From Pseudaestuariivita rosea (GTDB taxonomy: Bacteria; Pseudomonadota; Alphaproteobacteria; Rhodobacterales; Rhodobacteraceae), in NCBI RefSeq assembly GCF_017592335.1, contig NZ_JACNMP010000012.1:80001-114576 (forward strand): a stretch of 34,576 bases of DNA, read 5' to 3'. Each line of letters opens with the position of its first letter. Positions within the stretch are counted from its first letter, which is position 1. Positions 24,897 to 33,914 of this stretch are shown in pieces. The notes under the pieces were generated by a model. It had not been told where the DNA came from. It did no database searches and was given only the letters and a program-made list of their open reading frames with translations. A program made the translations under genes and the position numbers.

Positions 24897-25415
24897 TCAG
24901 ATCAGCTTTTGCGCCTGTTCGACCCAATTGTCGCGACTGACCCGCCCACTGAACCCTTTCAGATTTTCATCCATCCAGGCCACTTCTGCCTGACCCCAGC
25001 CAGCGATCTGGTCGAAATGGTATATTCCCATGTCATTACACAGCTTTTCCAACTTTGGCCCGATACCATTGATTTTCTTCAGGTCATCCGGTTTGTCGTT
25101 ACGGGGTGCGTTCAGTTTTTCAGGTTCCTTGATGCTTGCACCCTTGGACCCTGTATCGAAAGTTGGCGCAATCGCGATGGTTGCAACATCATCGGACTGA
25201 TCAAGTTGCCTGCGCAACATCGCGATTTTTTCGGCTTGTTCACGTTCGGTCATGCGTGACAGATCAAGATCAGCCCGCAGTCTTTCGGTTTCGGTTTCAA
25301 GCACTTCCTGTGCGCCGTATCCCCAGATGATCCAGCCAGTGACCAGACCCAGAACCGACGCAGCGATCAGAAGGCCCCAGATCTCTCCGACCAGAAAACC
25401 CCATTCCTGGAACAT
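24897..25415 (-). CDS. Membrane-anchored helix-hairpin-helix protein
   Basis: 172 aa. Residues about 12-33 form one membrane helix (IWGLLIAASVLGLVTGWIIWGYG), followed by a coiled coil rich in Glu/Arg (about 38-72). The C-terminal 65 residues, DLKKINGIGPKLEKLCNDMG to LIQ-type end, form a helix-hairpin-helix-like fold with the IxGIGPKL core and a conserved ARF-free end SRDNWVEQAQKL. Proteins with this tail are often labelled NADH dehydrogenase subunit E-like or L21-like without evidence. It starts 3 nt after the OmpA/BON gene stop, so both form one operon. Confidence 0.8.
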   Translation of the reverse strand: MFQEWGFLVGEIWGLLIAASVLGLVTGWIIWGYGAQEVLETETERLRADLDLSRMTEREQAEKIAMLRRQLDQSDDVATIAIAPTFDTGSKGASIKEPEKLNAPRNDKPDDLKKINGIGPKLEKLCNDMGIYHFDQIAGWGQAEVAWMDENLKGFSGRVSRDNWVEQAQKLI

Positions 25416-25418
25416 AAA

Positions 25419-26924
25419 TCAGTTATCCTCAGCTTCTGTCTCTGCTTCCAACGAACCAGACCAGCCAAGAGGGATACGTTCCTGTTCTAACTCGATAACA
25501 CGGTTAGTCGTTGCCACGAACGCGCCCTTGTTCCGACGACCTGGCTGGGCAATCGCATCCCCCGATATGCCACGATCCAATAAAGCCTGCCGCAATGTCA
25601 TTGCCCGACCTTGCCGCAATGCCGCGTTTTGGGTGGCGTTACCAGGGCGATCCACATAGCCCTCTAATGCAATTGTCACATCCGTATGGGTTGTGCAATG
25701 CCGTAGTATTGCAGCCACAGAATTAATGGCCCGCGACGACTGAACATGAAGCTGATCTGATCCGGCGACAAAAGTGATTTTGCGCTGTGCCAGTGCCTGA
25801 CGGGCGTGCTGTTGGCACTGTTCCGGCGTGGGCTCGAAACTGACAACGGGCAGCCAGTATCCATCATAAAACTCTTCAACCCGACGGTTTGAGGCATTCA
25901 GGCGAACGGTCCCGGGCTGGGGCGGCTGGTCAGTGGTTTCAACCGTAACAATGGTATCGGGAAACAGGGAAGTCTGCAGTGACCGATAGACCTGCTGCCG
26001 GTCCATTGCAGGCGGTAGCGTGACATCAAATTCCATGCTTTCAGTGTCGATCTTCAGCCGGGCACTTTCAAGATCCGGCAACCAATAAGCCAGTACCCGC
26101 ATCTGGGACTGAGCCAATCCGCTGTCACTCAGGATGCTGCGATCAATATCGCCGCTCACTTCACGCACATTCAGAATTTCGGCAATCCGTGTGGCGTTCA
26201 TGCCTGCAGGCACCCGTCCGTTGACCGAAACGCCATCAATCACACTGTACAGTAGCTCAAAGTCAGCGGGGCGGTCATCGATATAGATATCCAGATCGGT
26301 TTCGACCACATAGTCAATCGGCACACCCAAAAGCACAGTTTCAGCATAGGCTTTGACTTCGGGCGTGTGGGCCAGGCCGGTCAGCCGCACGTGACGGTCC
26401 TGAACATGCAACTCACCGCGCAGCAGAGTATCCAGCGCTTCAAGCGACAGGTTCACCACCGCGGGCCACGCCCGATCAGGGGATCCGGACGCCAAAAGCA
26501 GATTATCTGCTGCATCATCCAAGTGCAGGCGCAGCATATCGCGGGCGTTTTCGGTTGGTACAAGGCCATCATAAGTCGTTTGAAAAGATGTCTTATGGGC
26601 GCTGAACACATAGGGCGAAATACTGGGCAGCACGTCCAGTTCATCCACAACCGTTCTGCGACCATTGATCTGATTTAGTTGAGCCAATAGCAGCTTCTTT
26701 TCATCAAGCGTGTCTGCATAGCCAATCACGGTAATATCACGGCCCGAAACGGCAGTCTGGACATTATGAACCGAGTCAACGACAGCAAAACTTTGTGCCG
26801 CGCGCACTTTGATTTTTGCCTGAATGAAAACAGCATGATGACTCTGGGCCAGAAGACCCAGCCCTAGCAGGCCGAAACCGAACACGGCTGCTCCTAGAAT
26901 GAGGCGCAATTTAACCTCCGCCAT
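25419..26924 (-). CDS. BON / OmpA-like envelope protein
   Basis: 501 aa from the ATG at 26924 (a TTG three codons earlier is also open). One N-terminal membrane helix (about 6-27) precedes BON-like repeats (VHNVQTAVSGRDITVIGYAD and VRLTGLAHTPEVKAYAETVL near residues 50-200). The C-terminal part (about 380-490) looks like a divergent OmpA-like peptidoglycan-binding domain: ITFVAGSDQLHVQSSRAINSVAAIL, then a GYVDRPGNATQNAALRQGRAMTLRQALLDRGI block. Together they suggest a protein that spans from the inner membrane to the peptidoglycan. No ribosome site is obvious. It is transcribed with the HhH protein that follows. Confidence 0.85.
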   Translation of the reverse strand: MAEVKLRLILGAAVFGFGLLGLGLLAQSHHAVFIQAKIKVRAAQSFAVVDSVHNVQTAVSGRDITVIGYADTLDEKKLLLAQLNQINGRRTVVDELDVLPSISPYVFSAHKTSFQTTYDGLVPTENARDMLRLHLDDAADNLLLASGSPDRAWPAVVNLSLEALDTLLRGELHVQDRHVRLTGLAHTPEVKAYAETVLLGVPIDYVVETDLDIYIDDRPADFELLYSVIDGVSVNGRVPAGMNATRIAEILNVREVSGDIDRSILSDSGLAQSQMRVLAYWLPDLESARLKIDTESMEFDVTLPPAMDRQQVYRSLQTSLFPDTIVTVETTDQPPQPGTVRLNASNRRVEEFYDGYWLPVVSFEPTPEQCQQHARQALAQRKITFVAGSDQLHVQSSRAINSVAAILRHCTTHTDVTIALEGYVDRPGNATQNAALRQGRAMTLRQALLDRGISGDAIAQPGRRNKGAFVATTNRVIELEQERIPLGWSGSLEAETEAEDN

Positions 26925-27046
26925 AACACGCAATAATCAGCGTTAAATTTCCGCAAATAAATCCAAAACTCAATAAAAACCAGTGCCAAACGTCAATACG
27001 CGCGAAGAACAGCCGTTTATTGCCATTGGCTAAGCACGTTCTTGCG

Positions 27047-27901
27047 TTAAACCGCCTTTTTCAGACTTTCGTCCAGGTATATTTCCCGCAAGCGATACGC
27101 AACCGAGCCCGGTGCGCCTTTTCCTATGGGATTCCCGTCAATTTCGACCACGGGCATGACGAAGGCCGATGCAGAGGTGACGAAAGCCTCGTCCGCCTGC
27201 AACGCCTCTTCCATGGTAAAGGCGCGTTCCTCGACTTTCATCTGTGCCTCACGGGCAAATTTCAGCACAGCGGCGCGGGTGATTCCGTGCAGGATTTCAT
27301 TGCCCAGATGGCGTGTGATGATCGTGTTGCCCTTGACGATATAGGCGTTGTTCGACGTACCTTCGGTCACAAAACCATCTTCAACCATCCAGGCGTCATC
27401 GGCGCCCGCGGCTTTGGCCATCATTTTCCCCATAGACGGGTAAAGCAGCTGCACGGTTTTGATATCACGGCGCCCCCAACGCTGATCTTCAATACTGATG
27501 ACTTTCATACCCTGTTTTGCTTTCGGACTGTCGGCCAGACCCGGTTTGGCCTGCGTAAACAAAACAATCGTGGGTTCGGCATCTTCGGGAAACGCAAAAT
27601 CGCGGTCCGCAGCGCCACGGGTAATCTGCAGGTAGACCAGACCTTCGTCGATGTCGTTGGCGCGCACCAGTTCGCGGTGAATTTCCAGCAGCTCGTCCTT
27701 GGTGACCGGGTTTTTCATGTCGAGTTCCGATAGCGACCGTTGCAATCGCACGGCATGACCGTCAAAATCGATCAACTTGCCCTGCAACACGCTGGTCACT
27801 TCATAGACACCGTCCGCAAACAGGAACCCGCGATCAAAGACAGAAACTTTGGCATCCTCTTCCGGCACGTAATTGCCATTGACGTAAACGGTGCGGCTCA
27901 T
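27047..27901 (-). CDS. dat: D-amino acid aminotransferase (class IV)
   Basis: 284 aa from the ATG at 27901 (GGAGAG 6 nt upstream); the frame is open to 27958 but that lies in dgcA. It is a fold-type IV PLP enzyme: VSVFDRGFLFADGVYEVT at the start, RWGRRDIKTVQLL with the catalytic Lys at 148, and FVTEGTSNNAYIV, TRHLGNEILHGITR near the cofactor. Length and the Asp-Arg-Gly-Phe block match D-alanine aminotransferase rather than IlvE. It would convert D-amino acids plus 2-oxoglutarate to 2-oxo acids and D-glutamate, which the two upstream genes could then use. It starts 10 nt after the dgcA stop: one operon. Confidence 0.9.
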   Translation of the reverse strand: MSRTVYVNGNYVPEEDAKVSVFDRGFLFADGVYEVTSVLQGKLIDFDGHAVRLQRSLSELDMKNPVTKDELLEIHRELVRANDIDEGLVYLQITRGAADRDFAFPEDAEPTIVLFTQAKPGLADSPKAKQGMKVISIEDQRWGRRDIKTVQLLYPSMGKMMAKAAGADDAWMVEDGFVTEGTSNNAYIVKGNTIITRHLGNEILHGITRAAVLKFAREAQMKVEERAFTMEEALQADEAFVTSASAFVMPVVEIDGNPIGKGAPGSVAYRLREIYLDESLKKAV

Positions 27902-27911
27902 GTCAGCTCTC

Positions 27912-28877
27912 CTATCCCCAAAGTGCGGCCTTTGGGGGATGCACCCCGGCTGCGTCAAATGTCAAAGGGTTTTCGCGATCATCCGCCAATAAAAGCGGGC
28001 CATCAAGGTCGGTCACAGCCGCACCCTGGGCAACCAGAACGGCTGGCGCCATACCAAGCGATGTGCCCACCATGCAGCCCACCATGATCTGATATCCCTG
28101 ATCCAGCGCAGCATCCCTCAGCGCCAAAGCCTCGGTCAGGCCGCCGGTTTTATCCAGCTTGATGTTCACCATATCATATTTACCCTTCAGGCCCGGTAGA
28201 CTAGACCGATCATGACAGCTTTCGTCGGCACAAACGGGTAAGGGGCGCGCCATTTCGTTAAGCATGTCGTCCTCATCGGCGGGCAGGGGCTGTTCGACCA
28301 TCTCGACACCCAGACGCAGCAAATGCGGGGCCAGATCAGCATAGATATCAGCCGTCCAACCTTCGTTCGCATCAATAATGATCCGAGATTTTGGGGCACC
28401 TGCACGCACGGCCTCAAGCCGCGCCATATCGTCGGGGGTGCCCAGCTTAATCTTCAGCAGCGGCCGATACGCATTCTGTTGCGCCTGAGCCTGCATTTTT
28501 TCCGGCTCATCAAGCGATAGGGTATAGGCGGTGATTTTGGGGGTCGGGACTGGCAGGCCGACCATATCCCATACCCGCTTGCCCGACTGTTTGGCTTCAA
28601 GGTCCCACAACGCGCAATCAACCGCATTACGCGCAGCACCAGCCGGCAGCGCCTTTTGCAGATCGCTCCGCGTCAGGCTTTCAGGCAAGGTCTCGATTTG
28701 GGCCTGCACACTGTCCAATGTTTCACCATATCGCGCATAGGGGACACATTCACCACGACCTGTTACCCCATTCGCTGCGGCATGAACCGTTATGACCTGC
28801 GCTTCGGTTTTGGCCCCGCGCGCGATACGAAAGGTCTGCGCCAGCGCAAAGCGATCCTGCGTCACAGTCAGTTGCAT
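27912..28877 (-). CDS. dgcA: Enolase-superfamily epimerase, probable N-acetyl-D-glutamate racemase DgcA
   Basis: 321 aa. It has the enolase-superfamily capping and barrel domains with the catalytic set KIK (142-144), metal ligands D169, E195 and D218, and the second catalytic Lys at 240 (NIKLDKTGG). This is the dipeptide epimerase/muconate-lactonising subgroup, to which L-Ala-D/L-Glu epimerase and DgcA belong. It is next to dgcN and an aminotransferase gene, and DgcN/DgcA are known as a D-glutamate catabolic pair (N-acetylation, then racemisation), so DgcA is preferred over the dipeptide epimerase. It starts 1 nt after the dgcN stop and is followed by dat. Confidence 0.85.
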   Translation of the reverse strand: MQLTVTQDRFALAQTFRIARGAKTEAQVITVHAAANGVTGRGECVPYARYGETLDSVQAQIETLPESLTRSDLQKALPAGAARNAVDCALWDLEAKQSGKRVWDMVGLPVPTPKITAYTLSLDEPEKMQAQAQQNAYRPLLKIKLGTPDDMARLEAVRAGAPKSRIIIDANEGWTADIYADLAPHLLRLGVEMVEQPLPADEDDMLNEMARPLPVCADESCHDRSSLPGLKGKYDMVNIKLDKTGGLTEALALRDAALDQGYQIMVGCMVGTSLGMAPAVLVAQGAAVTDLDGPLLLADDRENPLTFDAAGVHPPKAALWG

Positions 28878-29879
28878 CTAGATATCCAACAAAGCGTCAA
28901 TCAGGCGGCCCGCGCCCTGTCGAAAGGGATCAACGGCGGGCAGGCCAATGCGTTTTTCGGTCTGTTCCAGATAGGTTAACGCTTCATCTTCGCCCATGTG
29001 ATGCGTGTTGACCGAAATGCCGATGACCTGACAGTCCGGGTTGACCACCTTGGCCATGGCCAGCCCCGCATCACGCACGGCCTCAAGCGGTGGCATCTGA
29101 TAGTCAGGCAAACCGCGCATGTGCGGGCGCGTGGGTTCATGGCTGAGAACCAGCGCATCGGGCTGGCCACCATGGATCAGTGCCAGCGTTACACCGGAAT
29201 AGGATACGTGAAACAGGCTGCCTTGCCCTTCGATCATATCCCAGTGATCAGGGTCGTTGTCCGGCGTCAGCCATTCGATTGACCCGGCCATAAAATCGGC
29301 CACCACCGCATCCAATGGCACGCCGTCGCCCGTGATCAGAATGCCCGTTTGCCCCGTCGCCCGAAACGTGCTTTTCAATCCACGCCGCCGCATTTCAGCA
29401 TCCATCGCAAGCGATGTGTACATCTTGCCCACCGAACAATCCGTCCCAATCGCAAGGCATCGCTTGCCTGCCCGCCGCCGTCCATCTGCGATGGGGTATT
29501 TCACCTCGGGGATGCGAACATCGTGCAGGGCGAGGCCGTGTTTTTCGGCCAGTTCAACCAGATCGGCTTCGTGTTTCAAAAGATTGTGCAACCCGCTGGC
29601 CAGATCAAACCCCTGCGCCAATGCGTTTCGCAACACTTCTTTCCACGTCTCCGAGATGACACCGCCGCGGTTTGCGACGCCAATCACCAAGGTTCTGGCC
29701 CCTGCCGCCGCGGCCTGTTCAAGGGTCATGTCCTTAAGACCGACATCCGCCTTGCATTCGGACAAGCGCAGCTGTCCTATCGCATTTTCGGGCCGCCAGT
29801 CCTTGATACCCTGCGCCACCTTGGCGGCCAACTGATCAGGGGCATCGCCCAAAAACAGCAGATAAGGTGTCTGAATCAT
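28878..29879 (-). CDS. dgcN: DUF1611-family protein, probable N-acetyltransferase DgcN
   Basis: 333 aa from the ATG at 29879 (GGGAG 8 nt upstream; GTG at 29894 is possible). It has a Rossmann-like first half and a P-loop-like AIGTDCSVGKMYTSLAM in the second half, then EGQGSLFHVSYSGVTLALIHGGQPDALVLSHEPTRPH, the conserved DUF1611 core. DgcN is described as acetylating D-glutamate so that DgcA can racemise the product; the acetyl-CoA site is in the DUF1611 domain and not a GNAT. Its order with dgcA and the aminotransferase fits a D-glutamate/D-amino-acid pathway. It is the first gene of this operon, 94 nt downstream of idi. Confidence 0.85.
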   Translation of the reverse strand: MIQTPYLLFLGDAPDQLAAKVAQGIKDWRPENAIGQLRLSECKADVGLKDMTLEQAAAAGARTLVIGVANRGGVISETWKEVLRNALAQGFDLASGLHNLLKHEADLVELAEKHGLALHDVRIPEVKYPIADGRRRAGKRCLAIGTDCSVGKMYTSLAMDAEMRRRGLKSTFRATGQTGILITGDGVPLDAVVADFMAGSIEWLTPDNDPDHWDMIEGQGSLFHVSYSGVTLALIHGGQPDALVLSHEPTRPHMRGLPDYQMPPLEAVRDAGLAMAKVVNPDCQVIGISVNTHHMGEDEALTYLEQTEKRIGLPAVDPFRQGAGRLIDALLDI

Positions 29880-29972
29880 TGCATAAACTCCCACGCTTGG
29901 GTCAGTTTCGCGAAGTTTATCCGAAAAGGGCAGTGCAAAAATTCAGTTTATGGGAAAAAGTGAAACGGACGC

Positions 29973-30503
29973 TTAGGCACGCACCAGACTGCCAAAAATT
30001 CTGTCAGAATATTCCTGAAGATAAATCCGCAACCAGGGCGTGAAATAATCGGGGTGTCGCGTAATTTCAGCGGACAGATCGTAAAAGCCGATCCATTGCG
30101 TTTTTTGCACTTCGTCCGGGTTAGGCTGAACGGGCAGATCGGCGGTTGCCTCGGCCAGAAAGATATCCACGACTTCATGTTCAATCAGACCGTTTCCGAC
30201 ATCTGCGCGGTATTCGACCGTATCGCGATGCGCCGGATAAAGGCCCGTGATCCCAAGTTCCTGTTTCAACCGACGAACGGCACAGTCGGCCGAATCTTCG
30301 TTCCAATCAGGATGCGTGCAACAGGTGTTTGCCCACAAATTGGGGGTGTGATATTTACCGGACGCGCGCTGCTGGATCAGCACATTCTGGCCATCCATCA
30401 CAAAAACTGACACGGCCTTGTGCTTTAGCCCGCGCTGATGCACCTCAAGCTTTTCGACGGGGGTCAGATGGCCGTCAACCCATGCCGGTATCAGGCTGGT
30501 CAT
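29973..30503 (-). CDS. idi: Isopentenyl-diphosphate delta-isomerase type I
   Basis: 176 aa, the family length. It converts IPP to DMAPP for isoprenoid synthesis, needed here for phytyl/geranylgeranyl chains and carotenoids. It is a Nudix-fold protein with the motif WANTCCTHP (catalytic Cys at 61/62), a Nudix-like RRLKQELGI helix and LIEHEVVDIF, whose Glu pair (108/110) is the second active-site element. The ATG overlaps the bchP stop by 4 nt, so it is the last gene of the bch operon. Type I in this position is usual in photosynthesis gene clusters. Confidence 0.95.
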   Translation of the reverse strand: MTSLIPAWVDGHLTPVEKLEVHQRGLKHKAVSVFVMDGQNVLIQQRASGKYHTPNLWANTCCTHPDWNEDSADCAVRRLKQELGITGLYPAHRDTVEYRADVGNGLIEHEVVDIFLAEATADLPVQPNPDEVQKTQWIGFYDLSAEITRHPDYFTPWLRIYLQEYSDRIFGSLVRA

Positions 30504-31678
30504 ATGTGCTGAGCCGAAACCAGACCGGTCAGATGTGCCATGTTCTTGATCCCTATCTTTATGTGCGCCATGGGGCGGGCCCGGACGAGTTTTTTGTTCA
30601 TATAAGCCTCAAACGTCAGTTTCTGCACATCGACGTCATGACACAATGAGACAAATCGCTCGCGCCGGTCATCGGACTTGTAATAGGCGTTCTGCATGGC
30701 CCCCAGAACCTTGAAAACGGTTTTGTGTTCTTTCATGAACAGCTTACGCGCCAGCTTCAGGTCCGACACCCGACCCGAGGCCAAGGTCGCCGCAGCCGCT
30801 GTCGCCGCGACCTGTCCGCCGACCATAGCGTAATAGATCCCCTCGCCCGAGGACGGCGCGACAACACCTGCTGCGTCACCCGCCAGAACAACATCGCGTC
30901 CGTTGTCCCAACGATCCAGCGGTTTCAGGGGAATGGGCGCACCTTCTTTGCGGATTGTTTCGCAGTCGGCCAGGCCGCTGGCCTGACGCAACGCGGCGGT
31001 TGCTTGTTTCAGATCGACACCTTCCACCCCGGTGCCCATCCCGACACTGGCACAATTGCCATGGGGAAAGACCCAGCCATAAAAGTCGGGCGAAATCTGG
31101 CCGTCATAGATCACATCACAGCGGTCTGGATGATAGCTGGCGACATTTTCGGGTGCCTTGATGATTTCATGATAGGCAATGACATAGGGGATTTTGTCGC
31201 CGCCGGGCACTTCGGATTTGGCAACATTCGATCGCGCACCGTCGGCCCCGATGATCAGCCGTGTCGACAATGCCTTTTCCTGACCGCTGGCCTTGTCGCG
31301 ATAGATGACACTCGGACCGGCCTCAGACCGGTCAATCCGGATGAAGGTCCCGGTATAGCGGTCGGCCCCGGCATCCGCCGCGCGTTGGCGCAGGAATTCA
31401 TCGAAATGTTCGCGATCAACCATGCCGACGTAGCCGTTTTCAATTGGGATATCGACCTGACGCCCTGTGGGTGAAATCATCCGGGCCGTGTTGATGCGTG
31501 CGACGATTTGCGCGTCGGGGATGTTGAAATCCTGGATCAGACGCGGTGGAACGGCCCCACCACAGGGTTTGATGCGACCCGCACGGTCCAGCATCGCGAC
31601 CTTCGCGCCGGACCTTGCCAGATCCTCGGCCGCGGTTGCACCTGCGGGCCCACCGCCCACGACGACGACATCATACAT
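30500..31678 (-). CDS. bchP: Geranylgeranyl diphosphate / geranylgeranyl-bacteriochlorophyll reductase BchP
   Basis: 392 aa. BchP reduces the geranylgeranyl tail to phytyl in bacteriochlorophyll synthesis. It has an N-terminal FAD-binding Rossmann motif VVVVGGGPAGATAAEDL (4-20) and the CGGAVPPRL block after it. Further family motifs are LIIGADGARSNVAK and VLAGDAAGVVAPSSGEGIYYAM, the second FAD site. Length and neighbours (bchG upstream in the operon, idi after) are the standard photosynthesis order. A 2-nt gap separates it from the MFS gene ahead. Active at the inner membrane. Confidence 0.96.
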   Translation of the reverse strand: MYDVVVVGGGPAGATAAEDLARSGAKVAMLDRAGRIKPCGGAVPPRLIQDFNIPDAQIVARINTARMISPTGRQVDIPIENGYVGMVDREHFDEFLRQRAADAGADRYTGTFIRIDRSEAGPSVIYRDKASGQEKALSTRLIIGADGARSNVAKSEVPGGDKIPYVIAYHEIIKAPENVASYHPDRCDVIYDGQISPDFYGWVFPHGNCASVGMGTGVEGVDLKQATAALRQASGLADCETIRKEGAPIPLKPLDRWDNGRDVVLAGDAAGVVAPSSGEGIYYAMVGGQVAATAAAATLASGRVSDLKLARKLFMKEHKTVFKVLGAMQNAYYKSDDRRERFVSLCHDVDVQKLTFEAYMNKKLVRARPMAHIKIGIKNMAHLTGLVSAQHI

Positions 31679-31680
31679 CG

Positions 31681-32967
31681 CTATTCTCCCGGAACCATTT
31701 GCGCCACTGGTTTGGTCGCGCCATTTAAAATCTGCATCGCCATCAGGGCGGATGCGACGAACAACGCGGCCTCGACCGCGAAAACTGTGCCATATGCTGT
31801 GGCGGGTGCGTTGACGAAAAACTGCAGAACATCGACAGACAACGCACCCAACAGACCACCTGCGCCCGCCGCCATCGCCTGAGCGGCCCCCCAGAGGCCC
31901 ATCCGCGTGCCTTCGCGTGCCGCACGGCCTTGGCCGGCCAGTGCCATCATGCTGCCAATGGCTGCAACGGCGAACATTCCGTTAAAGACGCCAAGAACGA
32001 TCACGCCCGCCGTCAAAGCCTGCGCCACACCGGCCTGACCGATCGCAGCGATGAAAATCAGGCTGGCGGCCGACCCAAGACACCCAGCAATCACCCAGCC
32101 TTTCAGCGATCCGATCTTCAGCCCCGTCGCCGCAATCCCAACGGTCAGCATCCCCAGGAAAACACCGCCGTTCTGCGCACCGCTTAGCGATGTGGATTGA
32201 CCGGGGGTGAAGTTGAACGCGATGGCGGAGTAAGGTTCAAGGATCAGTTCCTGCATGAAATAGGCGACCATCGATAGGAACACAAAAATCGTGAAATTGC
32301 GGGCCTTTGGTTCGGCCCACACCTGTTGCAGGCCTTCGCGGAAAGGGACGGGATCGGGGCGGCGTTCGATCCGCAGACCACGTTCAATGCCAATCACTGC
32401 AATAGCCGTCAGCAAAACGGCAGACCCGGCAACAATCGCGACAATCCACAACAAAAGCGCGGGGCTATAGGGATCAAGGAAATACCCCACAGTCCCGGCC
32501 GTCACGGCAATGCCAGCAATCATCATCAGCCATGTGATCGTGGCCGCAGCCGCCCGACGACGCGGCGCGGTGGCTGTCGCCAAAAGCGCCAGAACCGATG
32601 TGCCCGATGCCCCGACACCCAGACCGATCAAGGCATAAGCCAAGAAGGCCAGCATCAACCCCGCGGTCATCTGTGTCTCGGCGATCAGAATACTAAGCGC
32701 CGACAGGAAACCACCCAAGGCCAACACAGCCATTCCGCCGATGATCCACTTCGTCCTGTTGCCGCCCGTGTCACTTTTAAAGCCCCACTGCGGGCGTGTG
32801 ATCTGAATGCCGTAGTGCAGTGCCACCAGCAGGCCAGGCACAACGGCAGGCAGGGCCAGTTCAACCACCATCAGCCGGTTGAAGGTTGAGGTCGTCAGCA
32901 CCACAATCGCACCAAGCGCCATCTGCACCAACCCCAGGCGGACGATCGAAAACCAGCTTAACGTCAT
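31681..32967 (-). CDS. PucC/BCD-family MFS transporter (orf428 of the bch cluster)
   Basis: 428 aa, the same length class as the known orf428. Twelve hydrophobic segments cover the chain, and the first cytosolic loop has LPAVVPGLLVALHYGIQITRP, typical of the bacteriochlorophyll delivery (PucC/LhaA) family. The family is associated with light-harvesting complex assembly or pigment delivery and is not a proven transporter. It overlaps the end of bchG (stop 32964) by 4 nt and precedes bchP by 2 nt, so it is a tight operon member. Confidence 0.93.
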   Translation of the reverse strand: MTLSWFSIVRLGLVQMALGAIVVLTTSTFNRLMVVELALPAVVPGLLVALHYGIQITRPQWGFKSDTGGNRTKWIIGGMAVLALGGFLSALSILIAETQMTAGLMLAFLAYALIGLGVGASGTSVLALLATATAPRRRAAAATITWLMMIAGIAVTAGTVGYFLDPYSPALLLWIVAIVAGSAVLLTAIAVIGIERGLRIERRPDPVPFREGLQQVWAEPKARNFTIFVFLSMVAYFMQELILEPYSAIAFNFTPGQSTSLSGAQNGGVFLGMLTVGIAATGLKIGSLKGWVIAGCLGSAASLIFIAAIGQAGVAQALTAGVIVLGVFNGMFAVAAIGSMMALAGQGRAAREGTRMGLWGAAQAMAAGAGGLLGALSVDVLQFFVNAPATAYGTVFAVEAALFVASALMAMQILNGATKPVAQMVPGE

Positions 32968-33872
32968 GGCAGCACCTCAAGCGTGCGAATGGCAAAAGCC
33001 GTGATCATCATGCCGCTGATGTAAAACAGAACGCCTGTGCCGTTGTACCAGGGCGCACGTGCTTTGGGGTCACGCAGCATAATCCGCATCGCCCAGACTT
33101 GCGCCGCCAGAAAGGCCGCAACGGCCATGGCGTGGAACGGGCGATCCCAGAACATCAAAAGACTGATAACGACAACCTGCGGCATAGCCATGACCAGGCA
33201 GGCCAAGCGTGCGGCACGTTCCGGCCCCATGACCACTGGTAGAGAGGCGACACCGGTCTGACGGTCGCCCTCTAACGCCTTGAAGTCATTCAGCGTCATG
33301 ATCCCATGCGCACCCGCCGCATATAGTCCGGCCACAATGATGACAGGCCACGCCGGGGCGCCCGCACTTAGAACTGCAGCGCCGGTGAACCAGGGCAATC
33401 CTTCATAGCAAAGCCCAACCAGACCTGGCCCCCACCAACCGGATTTCTTCAGCCGGAACGGCTCGACCGAATAGGCCCAGGCGGCCAGAACGGCAACCAC
33501 CGTCGCGCCAAAGCCCCAAGGGCCCAAAAACCACCCGACAGCAAGCGAAAGGGCTGACATCGCCAGCGCGATCCACAACCCCCAACGACCGGGCACACGA
33601 CCCGACGGAATGGGCCGATAAGGTTCGTTGATCGCGTCCACATGCCGATCACACCAGTCATTCGCCGCCTGGCTCATCCCGCACACGATGGGGCCAGCCA
33701 GGATGATGCCCAGCAAAACCAGGGGCCAGTTTTCCAAAGGGGATACACCGGACGAGACGACACCACACAGATACGCCCACATCGGGGGAAACCATGTGAT
33801 CGGCTTGATCAGTGTCACCATGGCCCGCGGCTGAGGCCAATGACGGCCCTGTACGTTTTCGCTGACGCTCAT
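32964..33872 (-). CDS. bchG: Bacteriochlorophyll synthase BchG
   Basis: 302 aa, UbiA-superfamily membrane prenyltransferase with about eight membrane helices. The first Asp-rich motif NDWCDRHVDAINEP (71-84) binds the prenyl diphosphate, and the second is in LNDFKALEGDRQ near 215-226. KPITWFPPMWAY is the family N-terminal block. It attaches the geranylgeranyl tail to bacteriochlorophyllide. The start at 33872 has no Shine-Dalgarno sequence; with the promoter found here its mRNA would be almost leaderless, while the Met at 18 is an alternative start. First gene of the operon; two PpsR-type sites lie upstream. Confidence 0.96.
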   Translation of the reverse strand: MSVSENVQGRHWPQPRAMVTLIKPITWFPPMWAYLCGVVSSGVSPLENWPLVLLGIILAGPIVCGMSQAANDWCDRHVDAINEPYRPIPSGRVPGRWGLWIALAMSALSLAVGWFLGPWGFGATVVAVLAAWAYSVEPFRLKKSGWWGPGLVGLCYEGLPWFTGAAVLSAGAPAWPVIIVAGLYAAGAHGIMTLNDFKALEGDRQTGVASLPVVMGPERAARLACLVMAMPQVVVISLLMFWDRPFHAMAVAAFLAAQVWAMRIMLRDPKARAPWYNGTGVLFYISGMMITAFAIRTLEVLP

Positions 33873-33873
33873 A

Positions 33874-33891
33874 TGTCAACTTTGCGATACA
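33874..33891. promoter_or_regulatory. PpsR/CrtJ-type site 1 at bchG
   Basis: TGTCAACTTTGCGATACA fits TGT-N12-ACA exactly. It lies 2 nt before the bchG ATG and overlaps the proposed -10 box (TGTATC on the minus strand, 33891-33886). PpsR/CrtJ represses bch genes in the presence of oxygen and light. Confidence 0.65.
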
Positions 33892-33914
33892 TTTTGAGAG
33901 TCGGCAAGTGTAAA
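33886..33914 (-). promoter_or_regulatory. Candidate promoter of the bchG operon
   Basis: On the minus strand TTTACA (33914-33909; 5 of 6 to TTGACA) and TGTATC (33891-33886; 3 of 6) are 17 nt apart. Each box overlaps one PpsR-type site. A start near 33879 would leave only a few nt before the bchG ATG. Confidence 0.45.
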
